This document shows, piece after piece, positions 28,065 to 36,317 of a stretch of DNA of 64,000 nt. Within the stretch, counting starts at the first letter, position 1. Each line of letters starts with the position of its first letter. Made by a program: the position numbers and the translations under genes. The notes below the pieces were generated by a model that saw nothing but the letters and a program-made list of their open reading frames with translations, was not told where the DNA came from and searched no databases. Origin of the DNA: an uncultured Kiloniellaceae bacterium (GTDB lineage Bacteria; Pseudomonadota; Alphaproteobacteria; Kiloniellales; Kiloniellaceae); the NCBI GenBank assembly GCA_947493695.1, contig CANLSF010000002.1, positions 1,240,001 through 1,304,000 on the forward strand, written 5' to 3'.

Positions 28065-29687
28065 TCAGTGCGCCGAACCGCTGGGTGCCGGCAATCCGGC
28101 AATCATGACGTTCACACAAGCAACTTTACCACTTTGAACCGCGCGGGTGAGGGCCGCGTCCAGGTCAGCCAATTCGGTGACATACTCGCCGTGTCCACCC
28201 AGGCCTTTGACCGCTTCATCATAGCGCGCACCGCTGAGCTGGCAGCCGATCAGGCGATCGGGACCGTATTCGCGCATCTGGATCTGATGCTCCGCATTCC
28301 AGCATTCGTCATTGCCGATCACCACGACGAAAGGCGTCTCTTCTCGAGCCGCCGTTTCGAACTCGGCAAAATGAAAACCCACAGTCCCATCACCCATCAG
28401 AGCAAACACTGTGGCTCCAGGTTTGGCTTTCTTGGCGGCAACGCCATAACAGAGGCCACCGCCGATGGCGCCGGACGGTCCATTGATCAGACGTCGCTCG
28501 GATTTTGTCCCCGCCTGCGCCCACTGACCGAATTCGCCGCCGTCGCAGATGACAACAGCCTCATCAGCTGCATCAATCTGCCTTTGAACTGCCTCACACA
28601 GTGCTGCCGGGGTTATTTTTCCACTAGGGTCTGTGTCTTTAGGTGAGAAATGCCGCGCCGAGATCAGTGCGTCGACTTCGGCACGCCAGTGCACGCGTTC
28701 CTCACCAGCCGCGCCAGCATCGGCGAGTGCTGCGGCCGCGTCGCGCGGATCCGCTGCCACACTAAGAGTTAGACGATCACCAAGGTTTAAGTATGCCCGG
28801 TCGCGCTCCCGCGCCTCCGCATCAATCACGATCCACTCACAGCTTTCAGCGCAGACCTGTGCGCCACCAAAGCCCAGAGTGAAGTTTACAGGCTTGCCGA
28901 GACAGACCACCAGATCGGCTTTCTTAAGTGCCCGCGCGAAATCGCCCAGTGACGGATCCTTCAACCCGCGCGGACTCTCCATGGGGACAACCGGCGCATC
29001 CACAGCGGTCGCCAAGGCTTTCAGCATCGCTCCCTGGCGGGTTGCATTCATCACGGGACCACAAAGAATAAGAGGAGTTTTGGCGTCAGCCAAGGCGCGC
29101 ACCACAAGCGAGGCCTCTTCGTCGCCCATAGCGCTGTGTTCGAGGCTCAAGGCCAGTTGAGCAGGGACGCCAACAGCCCCCGCATCGCCTTCGACGACAT
29201 CAAAAGGCAGGGCAACATGTACAGGTCCCGGACGTCCCGAAAGCGCAGTGCGGATCGCCCGCGCCATGTCCTTGCCCAAACCGGCCGCGGACTTTGCCCG
29301 GAAGGAAAGCTTCGTCAAAGCCGCGGTCATAGGAACCTGATCGAGTTCCTGAAAGGCACCCTTACCATCTTGGGCCAAGGGGCTGTCCCCGGTCAGAAAC
29401 AGCACCGGGCTCTCAGACTGACGGGCCGTAAAGAGTGGACCGAGTGCGTTGGACGCACCTGGGGCAGCGGTCACCATGCAGACGCCGATCTGACCGGTCA
29501 GCTGCGCATAGGCATCCGCCATGAATACGGCAGCGGCTTCGTGGCGCGTATGAATGATCTCGATCCCGGCATCAAGGCAGGCGTCATAGATCGGCATGAT
29601 CTGGTTGCCTGAGAGGGAGAAGATTTTTGTCACGCCCGCAGCCGCAAGCGTTTGCACCAGAAGGTCGGCGCCCCGTATCATCGTCAT
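28065..29687 (-). CDS. Thiamine diphosphate enzyme, acetolactate-synthase-like
   Basis: Predicted 540 aa from ATG 29687 (MTMIRGADLLVQTLAAAG); the frame is open to 29819 but runs into the transporter gene. N-terminal Pyr domain with catalytic E50 (HTRHEAAAVFMADAY), a central domain, and a C-terminal PP domain with the GDG...N motif (LMGDGTVGFHFAEF ... VIGNDECWN). It has no acetolactate-synthase small subunit nearby, so it is more likely a catabolic 2-oxo-acid decarboxylase or carboligase. It follows the TctCBA transporter and precedes a 2-hydroxy-acid-type flavoprotein. Confidence 0.8.
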   Translation of the reverse strand: MTMIRGADLLVQTLAAAGVTKIFSLSGNQIMPIYDACLDAGIEIIHTRHEAAAVFMADAYAQLTGQIGVCMVTAAPGASNALGPLFTARQSESPVLFLTGDSPLAQDGKGAFQELDQVPMTAALTKLSFRAKSAAGLGKDMARAIRTALSGRPGPVHVALPFDVVEGDAGAVGVPAQLALSLEHSAMGDEEASLVVRALADAKTPLILCGPVMNATRQGAMLKALATAVDAPVVPMESPRGLKDPSLGDFARALKKADLVVCLGKPVNFTLGFGGAQVCAESCEWIVIDAEARERDRAYLNLGDRLTLSVAADPRDAAAALADAGAAGEERVHWRAEVDALISARHFSPKDTDPSGKITPAALCEAVQRQIDAADEAVVICDGGEFGQWAQAGTKSERRLINGPSGAIGGGLCYGVAAKKAKPGATVFALMGDGTVGFHFAEFETAAREETPFVVVIGNDECWNAEHQIQMREYGPDRLIGCQLSGARYDEAVKGLGGHGEYVTELADLDAALTRAVQSGKVACVNVMIAGLPAPSGSAH

Positions 29688-29748
29688 GCTAATTCTATAC
29701 TCACGACTACAAGATTGAGTTGGATAAATCGTTCGGCCCCTGAAAACC

Positions 29749-31263
29749 TCACTCTTCATTTTCTTTGTGCTGATCGAGCCCTTTTCGCGTCGCCCGGATC
29801 CCCGTGTGTACAATGGCAACCACTGTGATGGCGGTCATGGTCCAGAAGAACCAGGTGATCGGTCCGCGGAAGAGAATCAGGGGGGAACTGCCGCTCATCA
29901 GCATGGCCTGACGGAAATTATCCTCCAGCAGAGGTCCAAGAATGAAGGCAATCAGAAAGGGTGCGGCTGGGATACGGTAGCGCAGCATCACGAAGCCGAC
30001 CCATCCCATCGCGAACATCACGCCGACATCGAAAATATTATTGTTCACCGCGAAGACACCATAGACGCAGAGAACCAGCACAGCCGGGAACAAAACCCCG
30101 CGCGGAATATCGGCGACGTACTTGAACCCACGGATCGCAACAGAGCCGATCAGGAACAAAAAGACCGAGCTGACGATCAGGCCGATGAAGAGCCCGTAGA
30201 TTATGTCGACATTCAGAATGAACATCATCGGTCCGGGCTGCAGCCCGTGAATCATGAAGGCACCGATGATAATGGCCGTAATTACATCTCCCGGCACACC
30301 AAGCGCCAAAAGCGGAATCAGGGTCGCCCCGGCGACGCCGTTATTGCCTGCCTCGGAAGCAGCGACGCCTTCAATCTCGCCTTTACCGAAATTCTCCTTA
30401 TTGGGTGACGTCCGTCGTGCTTCGGAATAGGAGAGGAATGCCGAGGGCGCAGCGCCGATACCGGGGATGGAACCCAGGAAGACGCCGATGAAACTGCCCC
30501 GCACAATGGACTTGAAGCTCTTTTTGTACTCGCTGAAAGTGACCCAGTTTTTCCCGATGGCGCGCGTCGTCCCGTCATGGGACCGCGGGTTCCAGACCAT
30601 GGCCAGGATTTCCGGGATCGCGAAGAGGCCAATCAGGACGGCAATAAAGTTCAGTCCGCCCATCATATTGGGATCCCCGAAGGTGAAGCGGTTCGTGCCG
30701 TAAATCAGATCAAGACCGATTGTCGCCAGCAGCAGACCCAGCATGGCGGAAAGCGCCCCGCGCAACAGGCTCTCACCCGACACGCCAGCAATAATGGTCA
30801 GGGAGAAAAGCATCAGCGTGAAAAACTCGGGCGGACCGAAGTTCAGCGCGAAAGACGCCAGCCAGCCTGCAAAGAGAATCAGCGATAGGTTGGAGATGAC
30901 ATCCGCCGTACAGGACGCCCAGAGCGCCATGCCGAGCGCCTTGCCGGCCTGTCCTTTTTCCGCCAGCGGGTAGCCGTCCAGGACCGTCGCGGATGACGCG
31001 GGGGTTCCCGGCGTCTTAATCAGGATGGCAGGGATAGAGCCACCGAAGATCCCGCCTTTATAGACACCCAACAAGAGCAAAATGCCTGTGATCGGCTGCA
31101 TCGCGAAGGTAAAGGGCAGCGTCAATGCGACGGCCATCGTGGCCGACAAGCCAGGAATCGCGCCGCCGATCACCCCGATCGCAACACCAATGCCAAGCGC
31201 CAGAAAACTCTCGAAATTACCGACCAGCGAAAGTCCGGCCAGCAGACTGTCAATAAAACTCAT
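29749..31263 (-). CDS. tctA: Tripartite tricarboxylate transporter, large membrane subunit TctA
   Basis: A 504-aa very hydrophobic protein with about 12 membrane segments. It carries the family signatures GGAIPGLSATMAVAL, YKGGIFGGSIPAILIKTPG and a second, related GSIPGIGAAPSAFLS half. It is the transport channel of a TTT-type, binding-protein-dependent secondary carrier for carboxylates. Its ATG overlaps the tctB stop (ATGA, 31260-31263). Confidence 0.95.
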   Translation of the reverse strand: MSFIDSLLAGLSLVGNFESFLALGIGVAIGVIGGAIPGLSATMAVALTLPFTFAMQPITGILLLLGVYKGGIFGGSIPAILIKTPGTPASSATVLDGYPLAEKGQAGKALGMALWASCTADVISNLSLILFAGWLASFALNFGPPEFFTLMLFSLTIIAGVSGESLLRGALSAMLGLLLATIGLDLIYGTNRFTFGDPNMMGGLNFIAVLIGLFAIPEILAMVWNPRSHDGTTRAIGKNWVTFSEYKKSFKSIVRGSFIGVFLGSIPGIGAAPSAFLSYSEARRTSPNKENFGKGEIEGVAASEAGNNGVAGATLIPLLALGVPGDVITAIIIGAFMIHGLQPGPMMFILNVDIIYGLFIGLIVSSVFLFLIGSVAIRGFKYVADIPRGVLFPAVLVLCVYGVFAVNNNIFDVGVMFAMGWVGFVMLRYRIPAAPFLIAFILGPLLEDNFRQAMLMSGSSPLILFRGPITWFFWTMTAITVVAIVHTGIRATRKGLDQHKENEE

Positions 31264-31751
31264 GGCAGCCTCACGAAGAGGCCTTGCGGGATAGCAACGC
31301 CAGCAACATGCGCAAAGAAGAGATAGAGAACCAGGGGCATGACAACAGCGGAAATCAACGCGGCTTTAGGATGACTGGTTTTGATCAGCAAAGCCACCGA
31401 TGCGAAGGCCAGCATCGATGTCCAGACCATACCCAGCCGCGGCAGAGCAAACATCGTCAGCGCCATGATTATGGCCATCGCAAGCAGGCGAAAGTAAGCC
31501 GCAGCCCGATCATCAACATCAGAGGCTTCCTCGGTCACGGGCTTCGGTGCAGGGATCGACGTCAGGATTAAACCCAGTCCGACAATTCCCGTCAAACCCG
31601 CGAGCGTGTTGGGCCAGAAGAGTGGAGAGAGGATAATATTCGGCACGTTGCTGGGGGATGAGACCCAATTTGGGATTGCGATCAACAACAGGAACGCAGA
31701 AGCCAGGATAGCCCCAATTCCCAGCTGTACCTGAATTGTTCGATTGTGCAT
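31260..31751 (-). CDS. tctB: Tripartite tricarboxylate transporter, small membrane subunit TctB
   Basis: Predicted 163 aa from ATG 31751, which follows a very strong GGGGGAGG ribosome site; the longer frame to 31808 is not needed. Four membrane segments are visible. TctB-type proteins are poorly conserved in sequence, and the assignment comes mainly from its place between tctC and tctA with translational coupling to tctA. Confidence 0.88.
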   Translation of the reverse strand: MHNRTIQVQLGIGAILASAFLLLIAIPNWVSSPSNVPNIILSPLFWPNTLAGLTGIVGLGLILTSIPAPKPVTEEASDVDDRAAAYFRLLAMAIIMALTMFALPRLGMVWTSMLAFASVALLIKTSHPKAALISAVVMPLVLYLFFAHVAGVAIPQGLFVRLP

Positions 31752-31821
31752 TTTCCACCTCCCCCAAGAACTTGACCCTTTTCCTGACCACTCAGAAAAA
31801 GACGGCAAAGCCCCAGACGGT

Positions 31822-31851
31822 TGCGCCGGGCACTACCCGGGGCCCGGCGCA
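31822..31851 (-). promoter_or_regulatory. Intercistronic hairpin between tctC and tctB
   Basis: TGCGCCGGGC (31822-31831) pairs perfectly with GCCCGGCGCA (31842-31851). There is no U-tract. Such stems after binding-protein genes often protect the upstream message from 3' decay and so raise binding-protein output; that role is inferred. Confidence 0.6.
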
Positions 31852-31878
31852 CGTCACCTCGACGAATTCTAACTCTTC

Positions 31879-32859
31879 TTAGCCTTCGATCCGCATCCCC
31901 AGCTCATCCACCAACTTACGGAAGGTGTTGTACTGGCCTTGGATGAACACGTTAGCATCTTCGGGACTCATGAGCTCGATAATAGAGCCACGGGCTTCCA
32001 TCGTGCCGCGGAACTTCTCGTCCTTGGTGGCTGTCGCCATCCAGTCGCCCCACTTTGTTGCAACATCGTCGGGAAGATCGTCCGGGCCGGCAATACCCGT
32101 CCAGCCGACAAGCTGATGCAAAGCGGGTTTACCCAGGTCGGCAGCCGTTGGGGCGTCGAAGCCGGCAACCGGCTCAGCGGTCGTCACCAGGATCGGCTTC
32201 AGCTGTCCATTCGAGACAAAACTCGCCAGCGCAGAGGAGTTGGTACACAGGAATGTCGCCGTGCCGTTCAGAACGGCTGTCGCAGCAGCGCCGCCGCCCT
32301 TCTGGGGAATATGGGTTGCCTGCTCAAGCGGGTTTTCGACACCGAATTCCTTCAGAACCATCACCCCGGCCAGATGCAGCAGTGAGCCAACACCTGAGGA
32401 GCTGTAGGAAACCCCACCTTCACCTACTTTGGCGACCAAATCATCCATTGAGTCGATCCCGCTATCAACCCGCACAGCACAAGCCACCGGATTGATCTCG
32501 TAGACCGTAACGAACCGGAAATCATCCAGCGTGTAAGGCAGCGTCGCTTTCATCGCCGGATTAACGGAATGCGAGCCAACACGCGCGAACAACATTGTAT
32601 AACCGTCGCCCTTGGCATTCTGTACGGCGACGGAGCCGGTGGCGCCACCTGCGCCGGTTACATTCGCCATGACCAGGGGCTTGCCGACTGCACTTCCCAG
32701 AGGTTCAGCGATCGTCCGCGCCGAAATATCGGTCGCGCCGCCTGCACCGTATGGAATGATCATGTTGATCGGACGTTCCGGATAGTCATCGGCGAGCGCA
32801 GCGGTTGCCGTGAAGCCAAGAACTGCAGCACCCAGCATTCCGAGTTTAAGTTTTTTCAT
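31879..32859 (-). CDS. tctC: Tripartite tricarboxylate transporter substrate-binding protein TctC
   Basis: A 326-aa periplasmic protein of the TctC/Bug family. A signal peptide (MKKLKLGMLGAAVLGFTATA, cleaved near ALA) is followed by YPERPINMIIPYGAGGATD, the family's first ligand loop, and by a second loop, NVTGAGGATGSVAVQNAKGD. It captures a carboxylate for TctAB. Substrate could be a C4-C6 (hydroxy)carboxylate, fitting the fumarase/tartrate dehydratase genes nearby. A divergent LysR gene lies upstream. Confidence 0.92.
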   Translation of the reverse strand: MKKLKLGMLGAAVLGFTATAALADDYPERPINMIIPYGAGGATDISARTIAEPLGSAVGKPLVMANVTGAGGATGSVAVQNAKGDGYTMLFARVGSHSVNPAMKATLPYTLDDFRFVTVYEINPVACAVRVDSGIDSMDDLVAKVGEGGVSYSSSGVGSLLHLAGVMVLKEFGVENPLEQATHIPQKGGGAAATAVLNGTATFLCTNSSALASFVSNGQLKPILVTTAEPVAGFDAPTAADLGKPALHQLVGWTGIAGPDDLPDDVATKWGDWMATATKDEKFRGTMEARGSIIELMSPEDANVFIQGQYNTFRKLVDELGMRIEG

Positions 32860-32990
32860 TTTTTCCTCCCTTGCAAAACAAGTCCGAATTCAATCTGGAA
32901 CAGTCATACGACCAACCCGGAAGATACGGTTTCTTGACAAATTATAATGTTAAGGCAATTTTGTAAAAAGCCACAATAGATTACATTACT

Positions 32991-33007
32991 TGTAAGTTTC
33001 ACTTACA
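32991..33007. promoter_or_regulatory. Putative LysR operator, TGTAAG-N5-CTTACA
   Basis: A perfect 6-bp inverted repeat, TGTAAG (32991-32996) and CTTACA (33002-33007), lies 16 bp before the LysR ATG at 33024 and in the tctC-LysR divergent region. A TTGACA at about 32934 may be a -35 box. LysR regulators typically bind interrupted dyads of this size. Confidence 0.55.
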
Positions 33008-33023
33008 TTAAAGGTTACCTGGA

Positions 33024-33944
33024 ATGTCAATACGGATGCTGAAAACGCTGATTGCCGTTGAGGAAAACGGCACCTTCAGCGCCGCTGCCGACGCCGTATT
33101 TGTAACGCACGCCGCGGTCAGCCAGCAGATGAAAGCCCTGGAGGCTGAGTGGGGTGTCACGATATTCGACCGCTCGCGCAGGACACCTGAACTCACGCCG
33201 GTTGGACGTGCTCTAGTGGCAAAAGCGCACGAAATCGTAAAGGCTTACGAGAACATCGTGCCTTCGGTTTTGGGCGACGACGGTCTGAGTGGGGAGTTGA
33301 TGCTTGGCGCCGTCCCTACTACCCTGACGGGTCTGGTGCCCCTTGCAGTGTCTCTGCTCAAGGCACGTTATGCCGACCTGCATGTCGGCGTGCAGCCGGG
33401 CCTGACAACGGACCTGCTGTATCAGGTCGAACGCGGAAACGTGGACGCGGCCATCATTTCGAAACCCGGCATGATTCCAAGAGGTCTCGCCTGGCACGAT
33501 ATTGCCTCAGAAGAACTGCAACTGCTTGCGGCGCAAGAGACCGAAAGCGACGATCCGGTCTTCCTGCTCAGGAACAATCCTTTCATCCGCTTCTCGCGCA
33601 ACGCTGTGGTGGGGATGATGATCGAAAGCTGGCTCCAGAAGAAAAAGATCGAGGTGTCGGACAGCATGGAGCTGGAGGGGCTGGAGGCAATTTCCAGCAT
33701 GGTGCTCTGCAATATGGGGGTCTCGATTGTCCCGAGCCGCTGCGTTCAGGTTATGAACCCTCTGCCCCTTAAACGCCTGCCGCTTGGCCCCGACGCGCCA
33801 GTCCGCCAGTTGGGATTGATCAGCCGCCAGGACAACGCGAAAGCCCGCGTTATTGACGAAATCTGCCTCAAGCTTCGGGACGCCGTGGAGATCGGCGAAT
33901 TTTCACCGGGCAAACTCAGGAGCGCCGCCAGCGGTGACAGTTGA
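33024..33944 (+). CDS. LysR-family transcriptional regulator
   Basis: A 306-aa regulator: winged helix MSIRMLKTLIAVEENGTFSA with recognition helix VFVTHAAVSQQMKALE, then an effector domain (GELMLGAVPTTLTGLVPLAV). It is divergent from tctCBA and overlaps the following TauE-like gene by 11 bp. It is therefore probably the controller of the carboxylate transporter. Effector unknown. Confidence 0.92.
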   Translation: MSIRMLKTLIAVEENGTFSAAADAVFVTHAAVSQQMKALEAEWGVTIFDRSRRTPELTPVGRALVAKAHEIVKAYENIVPSVLGDDGLSGELMLGAVPTTLTGLVPLAVSLLKARYADLHVGVQPGLTTDLLYQVERGNVDAAIISKPGMIPRGLAWHDIASEELQLLAAQETESDDPVFLLRNNPFIRFSRNAVVGMMIESWLQKKKIEVSDSMELEGLEAISSMVLCNMGVSIVPSRCVQVMNPLPLKRLPLGPDAPVRQLGLISRQDNAKARVIDEICLKLRDAVEIGEFSPGKLRSAASGDS

Positions 33945-34680
33945 ATTTTATTCCTATCTGCTTCTAGGCGCAGCCGCGGGCGGGTTTATCAATGGTCTTG
34001 CCGGTTTCGGCACGGCTCTTTTCGCACTAGGTTTCTGGCTACAGATCATGCCGCCGGTACAAGCCGTTTCCATCGCTGTGGTGATGTCTGTATTCAGCGG
34101 CGTTCAGGGCGTCTGGCTTGTACGCCACAGTATGATGGCGCAACCAAGAAGACTCCTGCGTTTTCTGCTGCCTGCGCTGGTCGGCGTTCCCTGCGGTGTT
34201 GCGGCACTGGCGATCCTGGACCCCACAATCCTGAAGCTGGTCATCGCGGCTCTGCTGATCTTTTACGGCGGCTTCTTTACGGCACGGCGTAATCTGCCCA
34301 AGTTTACCCATCCGACACCCGTTATCGACAGTACCGTTGGATTTGCCGGAGGCGTACTGGGCGGCGCAGCTTCACTCTCCGGCGCCCTGCCGACCATCTG
34401 GTGTTCCATGCGGCCCTGGCCGAAGGCAGAAACCCGCGCAACGCTGCAACCCTACAACGTCGTGGTTCTGGGACTGACGGCCCTCCTCTTTGCCTTTCAG
34501 GGTGCTTATGGCTGGGAAACTCTGAAGCTGATCGCCATCGCCCTGCCGTCCACCATGATTGCAGCGCAGATCGGCATCTTCGTCTTTAAGAAACTGAACG
34601 ACGATCAGTTCCGCAGGCTGATCATCGGCATGATGTTTCTTTCGGGTATCGTGCTGCTGGCCCGCGAAACGCTGGGTTAG
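33934..34680 (+). CDS. TauE/SafE-family membrane transporter
   Basis: Predicted 248 aa from GTG 33934, inside the end of the LysR gene; the frame is open earlier but only as an overlap. It has about eight membrane segments in two homologous halves, with GAAAGGFINGLAGFGTALFA at the start and VGFAGGVLGGAASLSGALPT at the midpoint, both typical of TauE/SafE (DUF81) carriers. The family exports sulfite, sulfoacetate or other small anions. Coupling to the LysR gene suggests it moves a product of the adjacent carboxylate pathway. Confidence 0.85.
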   Translation: MTVEFYSYLLLGAAAGGFINGLAGFGTALFALGFWLQIMPPVQAVSIAVVMSVFSGVQGVWLVRHSMMAQPRRLLRFLLPALVGVPCGVAALAILDPTILKLVIAALLIFYGGFFTARRNLPKFTHPTPVIDSTVGFAGGVLGGAASLSGALPTIWCSMRPWPKAETRATLQPYNVVVLGLTALLFAFQGAYGWETLKLIAIALPSTMIAAQIGIFVFKKLNDDQFRRLIIGMMFLSGIVLLARETLG

Positions 34681-34710
34681 AAAAACAAGAAACCAGACTC
34701 GAACGGCATG

Positions 34711-35391
34711 TCAGCCGATCAGTTCATCGCTGCGATCGTCGGTCTCACCAAAGCGTTTGAGTACGGCGGGCTTTGTACCTTCGTAAACTTTCGCCAGATT
34801 GGCAGAAATCTTCTCGTTCTCCCTCTCGAAAAGAGAGTTCCCCGCCAGATCACTCTCCACGATGAAGGGGCCCATCTTTTCGGCTTCCAACACCCACATA
34901 GCCTGCGCGAGCCCGAGCTCCTCATTCCAGTGTACCGTCTTCACCCGCTTCACCCCGCGCCCCAGCAAAGCACCGGTTCCGTAGCCCACAGTCGTCAGAT
35001 AGATCGCGCCGTTGGGGACGAAGTGTTCCTTGTAGTCCTTCACACTCATCCCGCCCTTGCCGATGATCAGCTTCGCGCCGGACTTCGCCATCCATTCGCC
35101 GATCCACTTGGAGAAGCGGAAAGACGCGGTTGCGGTTACCGCGCCCATATTGTAGCTGCCGTCCGGATTAATTGCGGCGGCGGGCGAGCAATGAAAGTTC
35201 GCAGCGCTTTCAGCCGGCAGCTCCATGGGGATATTCGCATTCTGCTCAAGCGCACGCATGTAGACTCCCTCGCGCGCGGTATAGATCAGTCCGTCGAGAT
35301 AAACGATATCGCCCAGCTTCAACTCCGCCAGGGCTTCCGGTGTCGGCGTCGTGCTTAAGCGGATTTCTCGTGGCTTTGAGGGATTTCCCAT
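34711..35391 (-). CDS. Class I fumarase / L(+)-tartrate dehydratase, beta subunit
   Basis: A 226-aa protein of the Fe-S hydro-lyase C-terminal type (LKLGDIVYLDGLIYTARE, SYNMGAVTATASFRF, GKGGMS). It pairs with the alpha subunit just upstream, whose 3' end it overlaps by 37 bp. Together they hydrate fumarate or dehydrate tartrate or a similar diacid. It ends an operon begun by the succinate dehydrogenase-like genes. Confidence 0.88.
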   Translation of the reverse strand: MGNPSKPREIRLSTTPTPEALAELKLGDIVYLDGLIYTAREGVYMRALEQNANIPMELPAESAANFHCSPAAAINPDGSYNMGAVTATASFRFSKWIGEWMAKSGAKLIIGKGGMSVKDYKEHFVPNGAIYLTTVGYGTGALLGRGVKRVKTVHWNEELGLAQAMWVLEAEKMGPFIVESDLAGNSLFERENEKISANLAKVYEGTKPAVLKRFGETDDRSDELIG

Positions 35392-36317
35392 TCCACAGTC
35401 TCCCGGCGTTGATAGTCAGTGAACCAGTCCGGGTCCGTGCGGTATTCCACACGCCCGTCGGGATAGACCCGCGCCACGGCCCGGCGCGAGGAAAGGCAGA
35501 AGGCATGGACCGACATCTGCATGCCGCCCGTGTGGCAATAGCCTACTTCGATATTAGCATCGATCACCATGGATTTGCCGACAAAGCCCATCGCGCCCAT
35601 GCCGATAGAATTACCGAGCTCCTTCATCTCCAGCTCAAGTTCGGCAATCTTGGGGTCCGGATTTCTGGAACCGACAACCCGCAGGCAGGCCGCGCGTTTA
35701 CCCAGAACCATACAGGTGTCTTTACAGCCACCCAGGCCAATGCCGATGATCGCCGGCTGACATGCGAGCCCGCGCTTGCCAAAGGCAACCAGACTATCGA
35801 GGTAAAAACGTTTGATGCCCTGGATGCCGTCGGACGGAAACAGCATCCGGTAATCCGTGCCGAAAAGCCCGCCTTTGTGCACGGTGATCAAATCGATCCA
35901 TTCCCCGCCCGGCTCGTAACCGTATTCAATCTCGGGCGCGCCGATACCGACGTTGTTGTTGTGGTCGGTTCGCCAGAGCGGATGAACCCGGTTGGGACGC
36001 AGAGGCACGCCGTTGGTCGCATTGGCGGTGGCACGCCGCAAGGCGGCTTCCAAGGCAATCGGGCCACCTTCAATCTGGGTTTCGTTCCCCATCTTGACGT
36101 ACCAGCGGGGCGTACCCGTATCACCGCACATGGCACGCCGGTCTTCCTTGGCGGCCTTGTAGTTTTCCAGCATCGCATTAAGAACAAAGGACGAGAGATC
36201 ACCGTCCTCGACCTTGGCCGCCACCCGAAGTCCCCCAAGATAATCCTCGGGGATTTCGATGGCTGCTTTGTCCATCAGGATTTCAGCGGTCTCTTGTATC
36301 AGATCAAGGGAGATCAT
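35355..36317 (-). CDS. Class I fumarase / L(+)-tartrate dehydratase, alpha subunit
   Basis: A 320-aa Fe-S hydro-lyase alpha subunit. Three cysteines placed to hold the [4Fe-4S] cluster are in MCGDTGTPRW, ACQPAIIGIGLGG and VHAFCLSSRRA. GIGLGGCKDTC differs from the common GIGIGGTFD, which may signal a changed substrate. Its ATG overlaps the end of the SDH flavoprotein gene (36317). Whether the substrate is fumarate, tartrate or a methylated diacid is open. Confidence 0.88.
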   Translation of the reverse strand: MISLDLIQETAEILMDKAAIEIPEDYLGGLRVAAKVEDGDLSSFVLNAMLENYKAAKEDRRAMCGDTGTPRWYVKMGNETQIEGGPIALEAALRRATANATNGVPLRPNRVHPLWRTDHNNNVGIGAPEIEYGYEPGGEWIDLITVHKGGLFGTDYRMLFPSDGIQGIKRFYLDSLVAFGKRGLACQPAIIGIGLGGCKDTCMVLGKRAACLRVVGSRNPDPKIAELELEMKELGNSIGMGAMGFVGKSMVIDANIEVGYCHTGGMQMSVHAFCLSSRRAVARVYPDGRVEYRTDPDWFTDYQRRETVEWEIPQSHEKSA

